A stretch of 64,000 nt of DNA from Chitinophagaceae bacterium (GCA_016710935.1 JADJTY010000006.1:184137-248136); one strand, 5' to 3'. Numbered from the stretch's first letter, positions 1 through 9,106 are shown. Notes: generated by a model from the letters alone, not told the origin. Made by a program: numbers and translations.

Positions 1-140
1 AACAAAACAATCCATGAATGATGAATTTGGGATCGCTGTTGCTTTTTTGTCCTACATCGGTAAAGAGGTTATCAGAAAAGCCGATAACAGAAAAAATAAG
101 AATGAAAATGCCGGCAACCAGAAAAAAAATATTTTTTCAT
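1..140 (-). pseudogene. 5' end of a membrane protein gene, cut by the window edge and apparently frameshifted
   Basis: Reading the minus strand leftward, one frame is open from about position 128 to the window edge and encodes a hydrophobic segment (LVAGIFILIFSVIGF) followed by SDNLFTDVGQKSNSDPKF, which reads like a real integral membrane protein N-terminus. The natural start, ATG at 140-138 followed by Lys-Lys, is one frame away: removing one T from the run of eight T (positions 122-129 on the minus strand) joins MKKYFF to this segment. A rare ATT start inside the correct frame is the alternative. I recall similar N-termini in small uncharacterised Bacteroidota membrane proteins but cannot name the family. 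The + strand ORF over the same bases is a shadow. Confidence 0.5.
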
Positions 141-339
141 TTTGGGTTCTTTCCTTTAAAAAATGTTCGTAAATCCGTCAAATCTGCATTCCTAAAGATA
201 TACAGTACAATTGAGTTATGCAATGATGCCGCCCTGAAACTTCGGCTACCCGCAACAGAGAAGCCGGTATTTTTTATTACCGGCTTCATTATTTATAAAA
301 ATCTGCGTTAATCTGTTCTGATCTGCGTCATCAGCGTTC

Positions 340-2925
340 CTATTTCGGCTTATACTCCAAAACCAGCACCGCATTTTCCGTTAAGCTGGCGCTGCTGTGT
401 AACTCATGGCGTTTATCACCGGCCTTTACCACAATGGTGGCTGTATTGGGTGGTATGCTGCCCAGGTTATGCGCAAACATCACAATTTCGTGCTGGGGTG
501 CTTTTTCGTCCAGCATCAGTTGTACGGTAATGGCTTTGTCGGTAAGTCCCCGGTTACTTACCAGTAATTTGTTGTTGTAATACACACTGATGGTATCTCC
601 ATCAATGGTGCCATTATCAAAAATATCCAGTGTAATATTAGTAACTGATACCGGTATGCGGCTGAATACAGTGTTCTTTCTTACAGATTGGTTTTGATAT
701 TTAATTACAGTGTCTTTTTTTACTTGCGATGCAGGTGTAGCTGTTGATGCAGAAACGATCTTATATTCTTTAGGCACTTCGGCTCCCATCAGGTTCTTTC
801 CAAAATAATCCCAACGCTTTCTTGTCATGTATAATCCATCCGCACCATAACCGTGGCGTGCATTAGGAAACACTACCAGGTCGAAATCCTTATTGGCTTT
901 TTGCAATTGCTCTACCACCAAATAAGTATTGTAGGGCGGTACATTATCATCCATACCTCCATGTGCCAGCATAAGCTTACCCTTAAGGTTACCTGCATTC
1001 ATCTGGTTGGCCTGCTTGGCATAATTGGTAGTGCCATCGGGTCCTTTTTCTTCCAGGCCAATATAGCGTTCGCCCCAGTCATCTTCGTAATTGCGGTTAT
1101 CGTGGTTACCACTTTCGGATATACCTACTTTATAAAAATCCGGGAAGGTAAACATGGCATCGGCTGTGGCAAAGCCCCCACCTGAATGGCCCCAGATACC
1201 AACTTTATCAATATCCATATACGGCCTAGCCGCAGCCAGTTGTTTAATGCCCGCTATCTGATCGGGCAGTGTATTATCGCCCATATTGCCATAACAGGCA
1301 TCGTGAAAAGATTTGGAACGATCGGGGTTGCAACTGCCATCAATGATCACCACCAAAAAACCAAGATCGGCCAGAGCCTGGTGATCTCCACGTGAAGGGC
1401 CAAAATTGCGGCTGCCTACGCCCCCGCCCTGCGGACCGGGATATACATAATTAACGATGGGATACTTTTTATTCGGATCAAAATCTTTGGGTTTAAACAG
1501 CAGGCCATACAGATCCCATTTACCATCGGCTGATTTTACTTTGATTGGCTCGGCGGGCTTCCACCCGGTTGCCAGTAATTTGCTGATATCTGTTCTCTCC
1601 AGTTCGGAAATTAATTTGCCTTTTATATCCCGCAAAACAGAAACCGGTGGCACATGTGGTTGAGAATAATTATCGGTGAAATATTTTCCATCAGGTGAGA
1701 AACTGATATTGTGATTACCATCTTCAGGTGTTAACAATTTCAGGTTAGTGCCATCAAAATTAACACTGTAAAAATGGGCATAATAAGGGTCACGGCCTGG
1801 CTCACGGCCATTAGCCATAAAGTAAAGCACTTTGTTTGCTTCATCTACTTTTAATAATTGTGTAACAACCCATGATCCTTTGGTAATCTGATATTTGAGT
1901 TTACCCGTTGCTGCATCATACATATACAAATGCCCCCAGTCATCACGTTCGCTGTACCAGATGATCTCATTCGTTTTATCCAAAAAACGGTTGTTGATGG
2001 TACCTTGCCCGCTTTCGTATTGAGTAGCTACTGTTTCTGTAAACACTTCCTTTATATCGCCGGTTGTTGCATTGGCAATGCGTACTTTTTCAACCTTATG
2101 ATCACGACTGGTAGAAACAAAAAACAGTTTGCTGGCATCGGCATTCCATTCATTGTCATCATAACCACCGCTTGATGCAATATCATCACTCAGGGTTCCC
2201 CGGTGATCATCGGCAGGTATTTTTAAACGGATGACCTTTTGATTATCTACTTCTATAATTACCCGGTGAATTTTTACAATGGCAGAATCCTGTGGTAGCG
2301 GATATTTCCATTCTTCCAGCCTGGGCGCACCTACATTGGTAGATACCAGGTACATGGTGCTTACATGGCGTTGGTCCTGCTGAAAGGTGGCTATCTTTTT
2401 AGAGTCGGGGCTCCATAGCAGGATGGGCCGGTCGCTATGTGTCCAGCCAGCGTTATCGGTTGCATAACCAAAATCTTTTATGCCATCAAAAGTTAACTGG
2501 GTTTCCTTTTTAGTTTCTATATCTTTCACCCACAGGTTCCAGTCTTTAATAAATGCAGCTTTTTTGCCATCAGGCGAAAGGCTTTCATTGGCACCACCCC
2601 TGCGCCGGCCTGATGCTGCAACAGTTGCGCCACCGGCATCAGGTACAATTGATTTTCTATCGGAGCCTGTTTTACGGTTGCCGTTGGCGGGATCTATTAA
2701 AACATATTCCACACCACCAGGTACTGCAACGGAGTACCAGAATTTACCTTCGGGCAGCCAGTTTGGGTTCACATTATAACGGTAAACGAGTTTGCCAACA
2801 TTAAAACCCAAAGCTTTGGTTGCCTGGTCGTAATCGGTGGCGGTTAATACTTTTTTATCGGATTGTGCTATTGCGGTTAAACCTGCAAGTGTAGTAATTG
2901 CCAGTGCAATAAAGTGTTTTTTCAT
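340..2925 (-). CDS. Secreted S9 family (DPP-IV-like) prolyl oligopeptidase with an extra C-terminal domain
   Basis: A serine peptidase of the DPP-IV/acylaminoacyl peptidase group that would cleave dipeptides or short peptides in the periplasm or outside the cell. The start has a Sec signal (MKKHFIALAITTLAGLTAIAQ). Residues about 60-480 form the DPP-IV N-terminal beta-propeller, with WSPDSKKIA and SFSPDGKYF blades. The alpha/beta-hydrolase domain follows, with the nucleophile in GIWGHSGGGFA, the acid in HGGMDDNVPP and the histidine in NARHGYG. The protein is 861 residues, about 100-130 longer than a usual DPP-IV. The tail from about residue 725 is a beta-rich module (LDIFDNGTIDGDTISVYYN, then LGSIPPNTATIVV) that occurs, from memory, on other Bacteroidota secreted proteins. 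No operon partner is evident; the upstream gap of 700 bp is repeat-rich. Confidence 0.9.
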   Translation of the reverse strand: MKKHFIALAITTLAGLTAIAQSDKKVLTATDYDQATKALGFNVGKLVYRYNVNPNWLPEGKFWYSVAVPGGVEYVLIDPANGNRKTGSDRKSIVPDAGGATVAASGRRRGGANESLSPDGKKAAFIKDWNLWVKDIETKKETQLTFDGIKDFGYATDNAGWTHSDRPILLWSPDSKKIATFQQDQRHVSTMYLVSTNVGAPRLEEWKYPLPQDSAIVKIHRVIIEVDNQKVIRLKIPADDHRGTLSDDIASSGGYDDNEWNADASKLFFVSTSRDHKVEKVRIANATTGDIKEVFTETVATQYESGQGTINNRFLDKTNEIIWYSERDDWGHLYMYDAATGKLKYQITKGSWVVTQLLKVDEANKVLYFMANGREPGRDPYYAHFYSVNFDGTNLKLLTPEDGNHNISFSPDGKYFTDNYSQPHVPPVSVLRDIKGKLISELERTDISKLLATGWKPAEPIKVKSADGKWDLYGLLFKPKDFDPNKKYPIVNYVYPGPQGGGVGSRNFGPSRGDHQALADLGFLVVIIDGSCNPDRSKSFHDACYGNMGDNTLPDQIAGIKQLAAARPYMDIDKVGIWGHSGGGFATADAMFTFPDFYKVGISESGNHDNRNYEDDWGERYIGLEEKGPDGTTNYAKQANQMNAGNLKGKLMLAHGGMDDNVPPYNTYLVVEQLQKANKDFDLVVFPNARHGYGADGLYMTRKRWDYFGKNLMGAEVPKEYKIVSASTATPASQVKKDTVIKYQNQSVRKNTVFSRIPVSVTNITLDIFDNGTIDGDTISVYYNNKLLVSNRGLTDKAITVQLMLDEKAPQHEIVMFAHNLGSIPPNTATIVVKAGDKRHELHSSASLTENAVLVLEYKPK

Positions 2926-3067
2926 ACCTGATGTTTATTTCGGAGGGGAATTTAGGAAAAGTTGGGGATTTTGGGAGGGATAAATGTTGAGTGGTAAGAA
3001 TGGACAGTTTTTTGATAAAAGGCCATATTGTTAGGGAGGCTTTTAAGCAAAAACAGCTTTTACTTTT

Positions 3068-3170
3068 CTCATTTACTTTTTTGCTTCTCCAAAAAAGTAA
3101 CAAAAAAGGAGCCCGACAAAGCCCGCCTGACCGGACGGGCAGGGATTACATCCCCTTTGTCGGATGGTTC
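3068..3170. repeat. Compound inverted-repeat element between the S9 peptidase and mobA genes
   Basis: Two nested palindromic units lie side by side. The first has perfect 10-bp arms at 3073-3082 and 3091-3100 (TTACTTTTTT/AAAAAAGTAA). The second has 9-bp arms at 3113-3121 and 3155-3163 (CCGACAAAG/CTTTGTCGG) enclosing a GC-rich inner palindrome around 3122-3143 (GCCCG...CGGGC). The GC-rich core stands out against AT-rich surroundings. It resembles the short non-autonomous repeats scattered through Bacteroidota genomes; it holds no ORF. A terminator role for the upstream gene is unlikely because that gene starts here rather than ends. Confidence 0.55.
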
Positions 3171-3633
3171 CCTGATTTGGCTTTTGTACTACTGTGGCTT
3201 GTACATCAGTAATTCTACTCTTAGGTGCAGTTAGCCTATACTAATTAAAAGCGGTTTTTAATTTAATGGATACCCACTTCTTGTGTTTACTGAGATGAGA
3301 ACGACCATGGTATTTTTCGATTTTGAAGTTAGCATAAAAGCAAGCTGCCACATTAATGATAATTGGGCTGATTGCTATTTTAAAAAGTTTATGCAAAGTG
3401 GTATAAGTTGTGAAGTTACTTTGAAAAAAGTTGACTGGTCCCGATAACCATCAGGTGCCTGGCAAAATGGGCACCTGCCCCGACGAGCATAGCGGAACTC
3501 GGGGGAGCATTTGTTTTACCCTTGAAATCCTGAGGGAAGTCGAAGCGTTTTGTTTTTTTTGTCTGGAAAAAAAGAAAAAGAGAATTAAATGAATCATGTA
3601 ATTTAGAAGTTAACATATTGCTCCAGCATTTTT
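3171..3633. other. Intergenic stretch with two hairpins and one doubtful 50-codon ORF
   Basis: There is no convincing gene. A possible 50-residue ORF (ATG at 3295, stop at 3445-3447, + strand) contains two Trp and several Cys codons but has no clear ribosome binding site and no recognisable family. Downstream, CAGGTGCC/GGCACCTG arms (about 3450-3475) and CCCGA/TCGGG arms (about 3478-3504) form adjacent hairpins of the same style as the palindromic repeats elsewhere in the window. Confidence 0.3.
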
Positions 3634-4251
3634 ATGAAAGAAACAGCGCAACAAAAAAACACCTGCTTTCAAAATACATACGGACTAGTGTTGTGTGGTG
3701 GTAACAGCAACCGCATGGGTGCCGATAAAAGTATGTTGCAGTACTACAACAAACCACAGCGTTATCATGTGTACGATATGCTCCTCCCCTTTTGTGAAAA
3801 GGTTTTTATTGCCTGCAACAGTGAACAGGCAAAAAGTATTGATGCAGATTACAATTTTATAGAAGATGCTCCAACATACAACAATATTGGCCCCATGGCA
3901 GCTTTGCTGTCGGCTTTTACTTTACACCCGCAAAAGAATTTGTTGTTGATTGGTTGCGATTATCCCTTTTTAAAGGCAGATGAACTGGAAAGACTTTCAT
4001 TGCTGTGTAAAGACATTCCTGCTTCATTTTATAACAACAAAGCAGTTATTTATGAATCCATGCTGGCATGGTATCCTTATTCCTGTTTTGATGAACTGAA
4101 GCATATGTTTGAGGCAAAACAATTTTCGCTGCAGCAATTGCTCAGGAAATACGATGCAATAAAATATGTACCAACGGATGCAAACTGCATTAAAAGTGTA
4201 GATACCACAGAAGCTTTTAACGAAGCGTATAAACTGATAAATGCAGTATAG
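3634..4251 (+). CDS. mobA: Molybdenum cofactor guanylyltransferase-like NTP transferase (MobA)
   Basis: Transfers GMP from GTP to molybdopterin, giving the guanine dinucleotide form of the cofactor used by DMSO-reductase-family enzymes such as the formate dehydrogenase encoded just downstream on the other strand. The nucleotide-binding signature LCGGNSNRMGADKSMLQ lies at about residues 20-36, followed by EDAPTYNNIGPMAALLSAF and the metal-site region LLIGCDYPF. The length (205 residues) fits MobA, and no MobB domain is attached. fdhD follows after 18 bp, so the two are probably co-transcribed. The N-terminal 12 residues before the fold are polar; the ATG at 3634 is the only good start. Confidence 0.88.
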   Translation: MKETAQQKNTCFQNTYGLVLCGGNSNRMGADKSMLQYYNKPQRYHVYDMLLPFCEKVFIACNSEQAKSIDADYNFIEDAPTYNNIGPMAALLSAFTLHPQKNLLLIGCDYPFLKADELERLSLLCKDIPASFYNNKAVIYESMLAWYPYSCFDELKHMFEAKQFSLQQLLRKYDAIKYVPTDANCIKSVDTTEAFNEAYKLINAV

Positions 4252-4269
4252 TTTCCCTAATTTTAACAG

Positions 4270-5103
4270 ATGAAGGACAGGCGGATAGAACATATCACTA
4301 TACACAAAATAAGTTCCGGGGAAATTAATGAAATGGAAGACAAAGTGGCTGTGGAAGAACCACTGCAGATTGAGCTGGAATACAGCACAGCCAGCGGGCG
4401 CATGCTAAAAAATATTGCAGTTACAATGCGTACACCGGGTAATGATGAAGAACTGGCTGCGGGGTTTTTATTTACAGAAGGAATCATAAAAAATGCAGCA
4501 GCCATCAGCGAAATAAAACGATCGCATGCCGATGAAAATACAGTACAGGTAATTTTAAAAGAGAATATTATACCTGCATTGGGCAATGCCGCCAGGAATT
4601 TTTACACCACTTCCAGTTGCGGTGTTTGTGGTAAGGCAAGTATTGATGCCATTAACACAGTTTCAGCATTTACTGCAGAGAAAGACAGTATAAATATTAA
4701 CACAGCTATTCTTTATAATTTGCAGGATAAAATAAAAGAACAACAGCAGGTTTTTGAAGATACCGGTGGTATACATGCCAGTGCTTTATTTGATACCAGT
4801 GGAAAGTTTATGTTGCTTAGAGAAGATGTAGGAAGGCACAATGCATTGGATAAAATCATTGGTGCGGCATTGCTAAAGAATGAATTACCATTAAATAACT
4901 GTTTGCTCTTTTTAAGCGGGCGTGCAAGTTTTGAACTGGTACAAAAAGCAGTGATGGCGGGTATTAAAGTGATTGCGGCAGTTGGTGCACCATCAAGCCT
5001 GGCAGTAGAAATGGCAAAGGAAAATGATATTACGTTGATTGGGTTTTTAAAAAGTAACAGGTTTAATACATACTCCGGTAAAGACAGAATAAATTTGAAA
5101 TAA
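4270..5103 (+). CDS. fdhD: Formate dehydrogenase accessory sulfurtransferase FdhD
   Basis: FdhD carries sulfur from the IscS-type cysteine desulfurase to the Mo/W-bis-MGD cofactor and is required for formate dehydrogenase activity. The persulfide-carrying pair is visible as Cys117 and Cys120 in SSCGVCGKAS. Other family signatures are TPGNDEELAAGFLFTEGII, DTGGIHASALFD, REDVGRHNALDKIIGAALL and SGRASFELVQKAVMAGI. Its length (277 residues) is normal. It follows mobA by 18 bp and converges on the formate dehydrogenase genes at 6170-10762, so the maturation and structural genes form one island on opposite strands. Confidence 0.95.
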   Translation: MKDRRIEHITIHKISSGEINEMEDKVAVEEPLQIELEYSTASGRMLKNIAVTMRTPGNDEELAAGFLFTEGIIKNAAAISEIKRSHADENTVQVILKENIIPALGNAARNFYTTSSCGVCGKASIDAINTVSAFTAEKDSININTAILYNLQDKIKEQQQVFEDTGGIHASALFDTSGKFMLLREDVGRHNALDKIIGAALLKNELPLNNCLLFLSGRASFELVQKAVMAGIKVIAAVGAPSSLAVEMAKENDITLIGFLKSNRFNTYSGKDRINLK

Positions 5104-5127
5104 CCCCTTTGTGCCCTTTGTGAAAAA

Positions 5128-5196
5128 CCTTTGTGCACTTCGTGGTTAAATATTTTACCACTAAATTCACAAAGAAAAACACGAAGTGCACAAAGG
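5128..5196. repeat. Perfect 17-bp inverted repeat of the CTTTGTG type
   Basis: Arms at 5128-5144 (CCTTTGTGCACTTCGTG) and 5180-5196 are exact reverse complements, separated by 35 bp that also contain GTGGT/ACCAC arms. The element fills the gap between fdhD and the next small gene and ends 14 bp before that gene's start codon. A related copy lies at 48788-48874. No T-run follows, so it is a dispersed palindromic repeat rather than a clean terminator, although it may fold in the mRNA. Confidence 0.7.
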
Positions 5197-5209
5197 ATAA
5201 ATTATAAAA

Positions 5210-5578
5210 ATGAAACTACGCATTAAAGGAAATTCATTAAGAATACGGCTTACTAAAACTGAAGTAAACACTATAGCCACAAACGGTTACCTGGAAGCCG
5301 AAACATTATTTGTAAATAACAAACTGGTGTACGCCCTGCAACGGGTTGATGAAGGCAATGCATTAACGGCGGCAATGGAAGGCAATAAAATTACTGTCTT
5401 TGTCCCATCTGCGTTAACGAAAGACTGGCCGGCAAATAATATTGTGGGTTTTGAAGCCAATATGCCCCTTGCAGATAATAAAACACTTTACCTGCTGCTG
5501 GAGAAAGATTTTGTATGTCTTGATCATACCAATGAAGATCAAAGTGACAATTACGAGAACCCAAACAGAACCTGTTGA
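5210..5578 (+). CDS. Small conserved protein next to formate dehydrogenase genes (DUF7009-like)
   Basis: A 122-residue soluble protein with no signal or membrane segment. It opens with MKLRIKGNSLRIRLTKTEV, which I recall as the start of a Bacteroidota family annotated DUF7009; that name is from memory and not checked. A Cys-Leu-Asp-His-Thr motif lies near residue 105 and the last residue is Cys. Its position directly after mobA-fdhD suggests a role in formate dehydrogenase expression or maturation, but this is inference from neighbourhood only. A palindromic repeat starts about 20 bp after its stop. Confidence 0.7.
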   Translation: MKLRIKGNSLRIRLTKTEVNTIATNGYLEAETLFVNNKLVYALQRVDEGNALTAAMEGNKITVFVPSALTKDWPANNIVGFEANMPLADNKTLYLLLEKDFVCLDHTNEDQSDNYENPNRTC

Positions 5579-5597
5579 ATTACCGATTTACTTATTT

Positions 5598-5673
5598 AGC
5601 TGTCAGCCTGAGCTTGTCGAAGGCGGTTACACAAAGAAACCACACCGGTTTCGACAAGCTCAACCTGACAGCT
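5598..5673. repeat. Palindromic repeat, copy 1 of the TTCGACAAGCTCAGGCTGACA family
   Basis: Arms at 5598-5621 (AGCTGTCAGCCTGAGCTTGT followed by CGAA) and 5650-5673 are reverse complements except for two bases. The loop is about 28 bp. It lies between two convergent genes, so it may also work as a bidirectional terminator. Two further copies lie at about 9025-9105 and 55284-55369. Confidence 0.75.
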
Positions 5674-5730
5674 TTATAAACTAAGGCAATCTAAAAAAAT
5701 GCAATATTCTTTGAGGCAGATCCGAATTTT

Positions 5731-6021
5731 TTAGATAACCACCACACTGTTGGTACCGCCATATTCATTCGCAGCCTCGCTGTCGGCAGCTTCGTCATTC
5801 AACCACTCGGTTTTGTTCACTAAGTATTTAAACTCATGCTTCGAATCCTTTGGTAAAGAAACATCTGCAGAGAAAGTACCATCTTTCTTTTTTGAAAGAA
5901 TGATGCCATTTTCCCAGTCACTGTTCAATCCTACAACTTCCACAGTTTCAGCATTTTCTGGTGCAAAACTAAATTTAACTTTGCAATAATCTTTGGTCTT
6001 AAAATACGTTTTTTGTATCAT
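5731..6021 (-). CDS. Single-domain glycogen-binding/isoamylase early set protein (CBM48-like)
   Basis: A 96-residue protein consisting of one early set Ig-like domain of the kind that precedes glycogen branching and debranching enzymes. Family-like features are VKFSFAPENAETVEVVGLNSDW, then DGTFSADVSLPKDSKHEFKYLV and the closing NEYGGTNSVVVI strand. No catalytic domain or signal peptide is present, so it is a free-standing carbohydrate- or protein-binding module in the cytoplasm. It lies downstream of the formate dehydrogenase genes with a 149-bp gap and is probably a separate unit. Such stand-alone modules are common in Bacteroidota; their role is not known to me. Confidence 0.75.
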   Translation of the reverse strand: MIQKTYFKTKDYCKVKFSFAPENAETVEVVGLNSDWENGIILSKKKDGTFSADVSLPKDSKHEFKYLVNKTEWLNDEAADSEAANEYGGTNSVVVI

Positions 6022-6169
6022 TTTTATGTTTGTTTTGGTTATTAAAATAAATATCCCGGCAAATCTATGCCAGGTCAGATAGCAAAATAAATCGTTAAGT
6101 AAATAGCGAGCTGAAACAGCGATCGCTGCTTTTAATACAATTTTTTAAAAAAGGTAACCCGGGAAAGTT

Positions 6170-8983
6170 TTAAGCTAGATCTTTTTTATACTTCCCCTTG
6201 CTTTTCCTGATGTTACAGGCCACCACTTTATATTCCGGGCACATGGCTTCGCTGTCGCTGATGCTGGATGTGATATTGTTCAGCATCATCTCCGGAAAAT
6301 GGAAGGTACTACTGAGTATGCCCGGCTTTACTTCATCTGTAATTTTTGCCTTGATATCAACCTTTCCTCTGGGCGATTCAACACAAACCATATCGCCATC
6401 ATTGATTAAATGTTTACGGGCATCTTCTTCGCAAATAAGTAATACATCTTCGGTAAGTATATCCACATTCCTTGTTCTCCTCGTCATGGCACCACAGTTA
6501 TAATGCTCCAGCTCCCGGTTGGTGGTAATGATGTAAGGATATTCTTTACCATGCTGCACAATTTCTTCCGACTCTTTAAATGTATTGAACATAAATTTCC
6601 CTTTCCCCCTGGTGAATGTTTCTGTATGCAATATCTCTGTACCAATTCCGTCTTTCAGCACGGGCCATTGTTTCCCGTTATCGCCCAGTTCATTCCATTT
6701 TACACCTGCGAAGAATGGAACAATTTTTGAAATTTCTTCCAACATGGTTTCGGGTTCATAATCCACCTGGTCATATCCCATGCGGTTCATAATATCCACA
6801 ATGATCTGTCCGTCGCATTTTGTTCCTTCAATGGGTTCTACCACTTTATTCACTCTTTGTATCCTTCTTTCACCATTGGTGAAGGTTCCGCTTTTTTCCA
6901 GGAAGGAAGCCCCGGGTAATATGACAGTTGCCAGTTTAGCCGTTTCTGTCATAAATAATTCCTGCACTACAAACAACTCCAGTTTATCCAATGCCTTCAG
7001 CACATGGTGTGTGTTGGGATCTGTCTGCGCCATATCTTCTCCGATCACCCAGATCGCTTTTAATGTATCATTCAACGCTGCATCATACATCTGCGGAATT
7101 TTTAAACCCACATGCAATGGCAGTTTTGCATGATAGAACTCCTCGTACATTTTATGGATATCCGGATTGGTAACATCCAGGTAACCGGCACCCTGGTGCG
7201 GCTGGCAACCCATATCCGCAGCACCCTGCACATTGTTTTGTCCACGCAAAGGATTTACACCCACTCCCCTGCGTCCAATGTTTCCCGTTATCATGGCCAG
7301 GTCGGCAATCAGCATAACCGTAAATGTGCCTTGCGAATGCTCGGTAACGCCCAATCCATGAAACGACATGGCATTGGGTGCAGCTGCATAAGTAAGCGCT
7401 GCATCTCTAACCAGGTGACGGTCTACACCGGTAATATTTTCAAGATGATCAATATCCAGTTGTAAAATACTTTGTTTAAATTCATCATACCCCTCAGTTC
7501 TTGCCTGGATAAAATCTTTATCTTCGGCATGCTCTTTAATGATATAATACAACATCATGTTCAGCAGGGCTACATTTGTACCCGGACGAAGTTGTAAATG
7601 ATAATTTGCATACCTGGCCAGTTCTGTTTTCCTGGGATCAATCACGATCAGGGTCTTTCCCTTCATGGCCTGCTGCTTCATTTTAGCGCCGGTAACCGGG
7701 TGTGCATCGGTAGGATTGGCACCAATTACCATCATACAATCGGTGTATTGCATATCAATTACCGAATTAGTGGCAGCGCCGGTTCCAAATGTACGCTGCA
7801 TACCCATGGCTGTGGGCGAATGGCAAACCCTGGCACAACTGTCTATATTATTGGTACCAATTACAGCACGGATGAATTTCTGCATGATATAATTCTCTTC
7901 GTTGGTACACCTCGCCGAAGAGATACCTGCAATAGCATCCGGTCCATGATCCTTTTTTATTTGTGTAAGTTTTGTTGCAATAAAATCATACGCTTCATCC
8001 CAGGTTGCTTCCACAAACACGCCGTCCTTTTTAATGAGTGGTGTACGCAAACGTTCGGGGTGGTTATAAAAAGAAAAAGCAAAACGACCTTTCAGGCAGG
8101 TATGACCGCCGTTGGCTGCAGCATCATAAGGTGCCTGGATGGATTTGATGGTACCGGCATTCACAGCAACATCCAAATTGCAACCTACACCGCAATACGT
8201 GCAAACAGTGCGTACTTTTTTATCAAACGCTACCGATTTCGATTCAAACACATCGCTGATAGCCGATGTAGGACAAGCCTGTGCACAGGCCCCACAACTG
8301 ACACAATCACTTGCTGCAAAATTAACATCGCTACCCTTGATGATATGGCTGTTAAAGCCACGGCCTGCCATACTCAATACAAATTCGCCCTGCACTTCAT
8401 CGCAGGCACGCACACAGCGGTAGCAGTTGATACATTTCGAAAAATCAGAGGTCATGTACGGGTGACTCAGATCCTTTTGTTTATCCAAATGATTTTTTCC
8501 TTCGGGATAACGCACATCACGAATGCCAACACGGGCCGCAACTGTCTGTAATTCGCAATTATTATTTACTTCGCAAGTAAGACAATCAAGCGGATGATCG
8601 GTGAGCACCAGTTCGATGATATTTCTGCGGAGTTTTTGAATCCTGTCGGAATCGGGATAAATGTAAGAACCGGCCATCACAGGTGTGTGGCAGGATGCCT
8701 GTGCTTTAACCGGGCCGTCTTCAGTCAATGCCACATCTACACTACACACCCGACATGAACCAAATGGATCAAGATTGGGTGCATCGCACAAAGTGGGTAC
8801 GGCATCTTTACCAAAATTGCGGCGGATAAATGCAATGATCGTTTCACCTTCTTTTATTTCGTAAGGTTTATTATCAATGTATGCAATACCGGCTTTGGAA
8901 TTACCATTGGCCTGGCCATAAGTAACCGTAGCGCCTTTTGCAGTCTGTCTTTGTTTATCTTCTATTTTATACGCGATGCCCAT
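6170..8983 (-). CDS. fdhF: NAD-linked formate dehydrogenase, molybdenum/tungsten catalytic (alpha) subunit
   Basis: Oxidises formate to CO2 at a Mo/W-bis-MGD centre. Domain order over 937 residues: a [2Fe-2S] ferredoxin domain (Cys66, 77, 80, 98); a NuoG-like His-Cys [4Fe-4S] site (His130, Cys134, 137, 143); a two-cluster ferredoxin (CINCYRCVRAC at 184-194, CVSCGACAQAC at 227-237); the MopB [4Fe-4S] site CTYCGVGC at 261-268; then the molybdopterin domains and a C-terminal MGD-binding domain (GAMTRRTRNVDIL). The metal ligand is Cys387 followed by His388 (CARVCHSP), so this is a cysteine, not selenocysteine, enzyme. The architecture matches cytosolic NAD-dependent enzymes such as FdsA. It is downstream of the diaphorase subunit with a 123-bp gap filled by a palindromic repeat. 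Confidence 0.94.
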   Translation of the reverse strand: MGIAYKIEDKQRQTAKGATVTYGQANGNSKAGIAYIDNKPYEIKEGETIIAFIRRNFGKDAVPTLCDAPNLDPFGSCRVCSVDVALTEDGPVKAQASCHTPVMAGSYIYPDSDRIQKLRRNIIELVLTDHPLDCLTCEVNNNCELQTVAARVGIRDVRYPEGKNHLDKQKDLSHPYMTSDFSKCINCYRCVRACDEVQGEFVLSMAGRGFNSHIIKGSDVNFAASDCVSCGACAQACPTSAISDVFESKSVAFDKKVRTVCTYCGVGCNLDVAVNAGTIKSIQAPYDAAANGGHTCLKGRFAFSFYNHPERLRTPLIKKDGVFVEATWDEAYDFIATKLTQIKKDHGPDAIAGISSARCTNEENYIMQKFIRAVIGTNNIDSCARVCHSPTAMGMQRTFGTGAATNSVIDMQYTDCMMVIGANPTDAHPVTGAKMKQQAMKGKTLIVIDPRKTELARYANYHLQLRPGTNVALLNMMLYYIIKEHAEDKDFIQARTEGYDEFKQSILQLDIDHLENITGVDRHLVRDAALTYAAAPNAMSFHGLGVTEHSQGTFTVMLIADLAMITGNIGRRGVGVNPLRGQNNVQGAADMGCQPHQGAGYLDVTNPDIHKMYEEFYHAKLPLHVGLKIPQMYDAALNDTLKAIWVIGEDMAQTDPNTHHVLKALDKLELFVVQELFMTETAKLATVILPGASFLEKSGTFTNGERRIQRVNKVVEPIEGTKCDGQIIVDIMNRMGYDQVDYEPETMLEEISKIVPFFAGVKWNELGDNGKQWPVLKDGIGTEILHTETFTRGKGKFMFNTFKESEEIVQHGKEYPYIITTNRELEHYNCGAMTRRTRNVDILTEDVLLICEEDARKHLINDGDMVCVESPRGKVDIKAKITDEVKPGILSSTFHFPEMMLNNITSSISDSEAMCPEYKVVACNIRKSKGKYKKDLA

Positions 8984-9024
8984 AGCTTTTTTCGTTAGAA
9001 TAAATAAAACTTCGTTTCATTTGA

Positions 9025-9105
9025 GCTGTCAGTCCCGATAGCTATCGGGATTGTCGAAGCCGGGTTAGTATGACCGTTTACCGCCTTCGACAAGCTCAGG
9101 CTGAC
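9025..9105. repeat. Palindromic repeat, copy 2, carrying a second palindrome in one arm
   Basis: The element lies between the two formate dehydrogenase genes, ending one base before the stop codon of the diaphorase gene. The right arm (about 9084-9106) is the standard CTTCGACAAGCTCAGGCTGACA. The left arm keeps TGTCAG and TTGTCGAAG, but the seven bases between them are replaced by the perfect palindrome CCCGATAGCTATCGGG (9034-9049). In the mRNA this would fold strongly and could tune the ratio of the two subunits. Confidence 0.7.
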
Positions 9106-9106
9106 A

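Noticed and set aside
18..311. 97-residue + strand ORF at the left edge
   Set aside because: It is antisense to a minus-strand frame that reads as a proper membrane protein N-terminus; its own composition is random.
5128..5196. CRISPR-like repeat structure
   Set aside because: Only two inverted arms, no spaced direct repeats, and no cas genes in the window.
7790..7830. Possible selenocysteine at the formate dehydrogenase active site
   Set aside because: The position is an ordinary Cys codon in CARVCHSP; there is no in-frame TGA.
7598..8551. 317-residue + strand ORF
   Set aside because: It is a shadow of the formate dehydrogenase alpha gene, whose cluster motifs leave no doubt about the coding strand.
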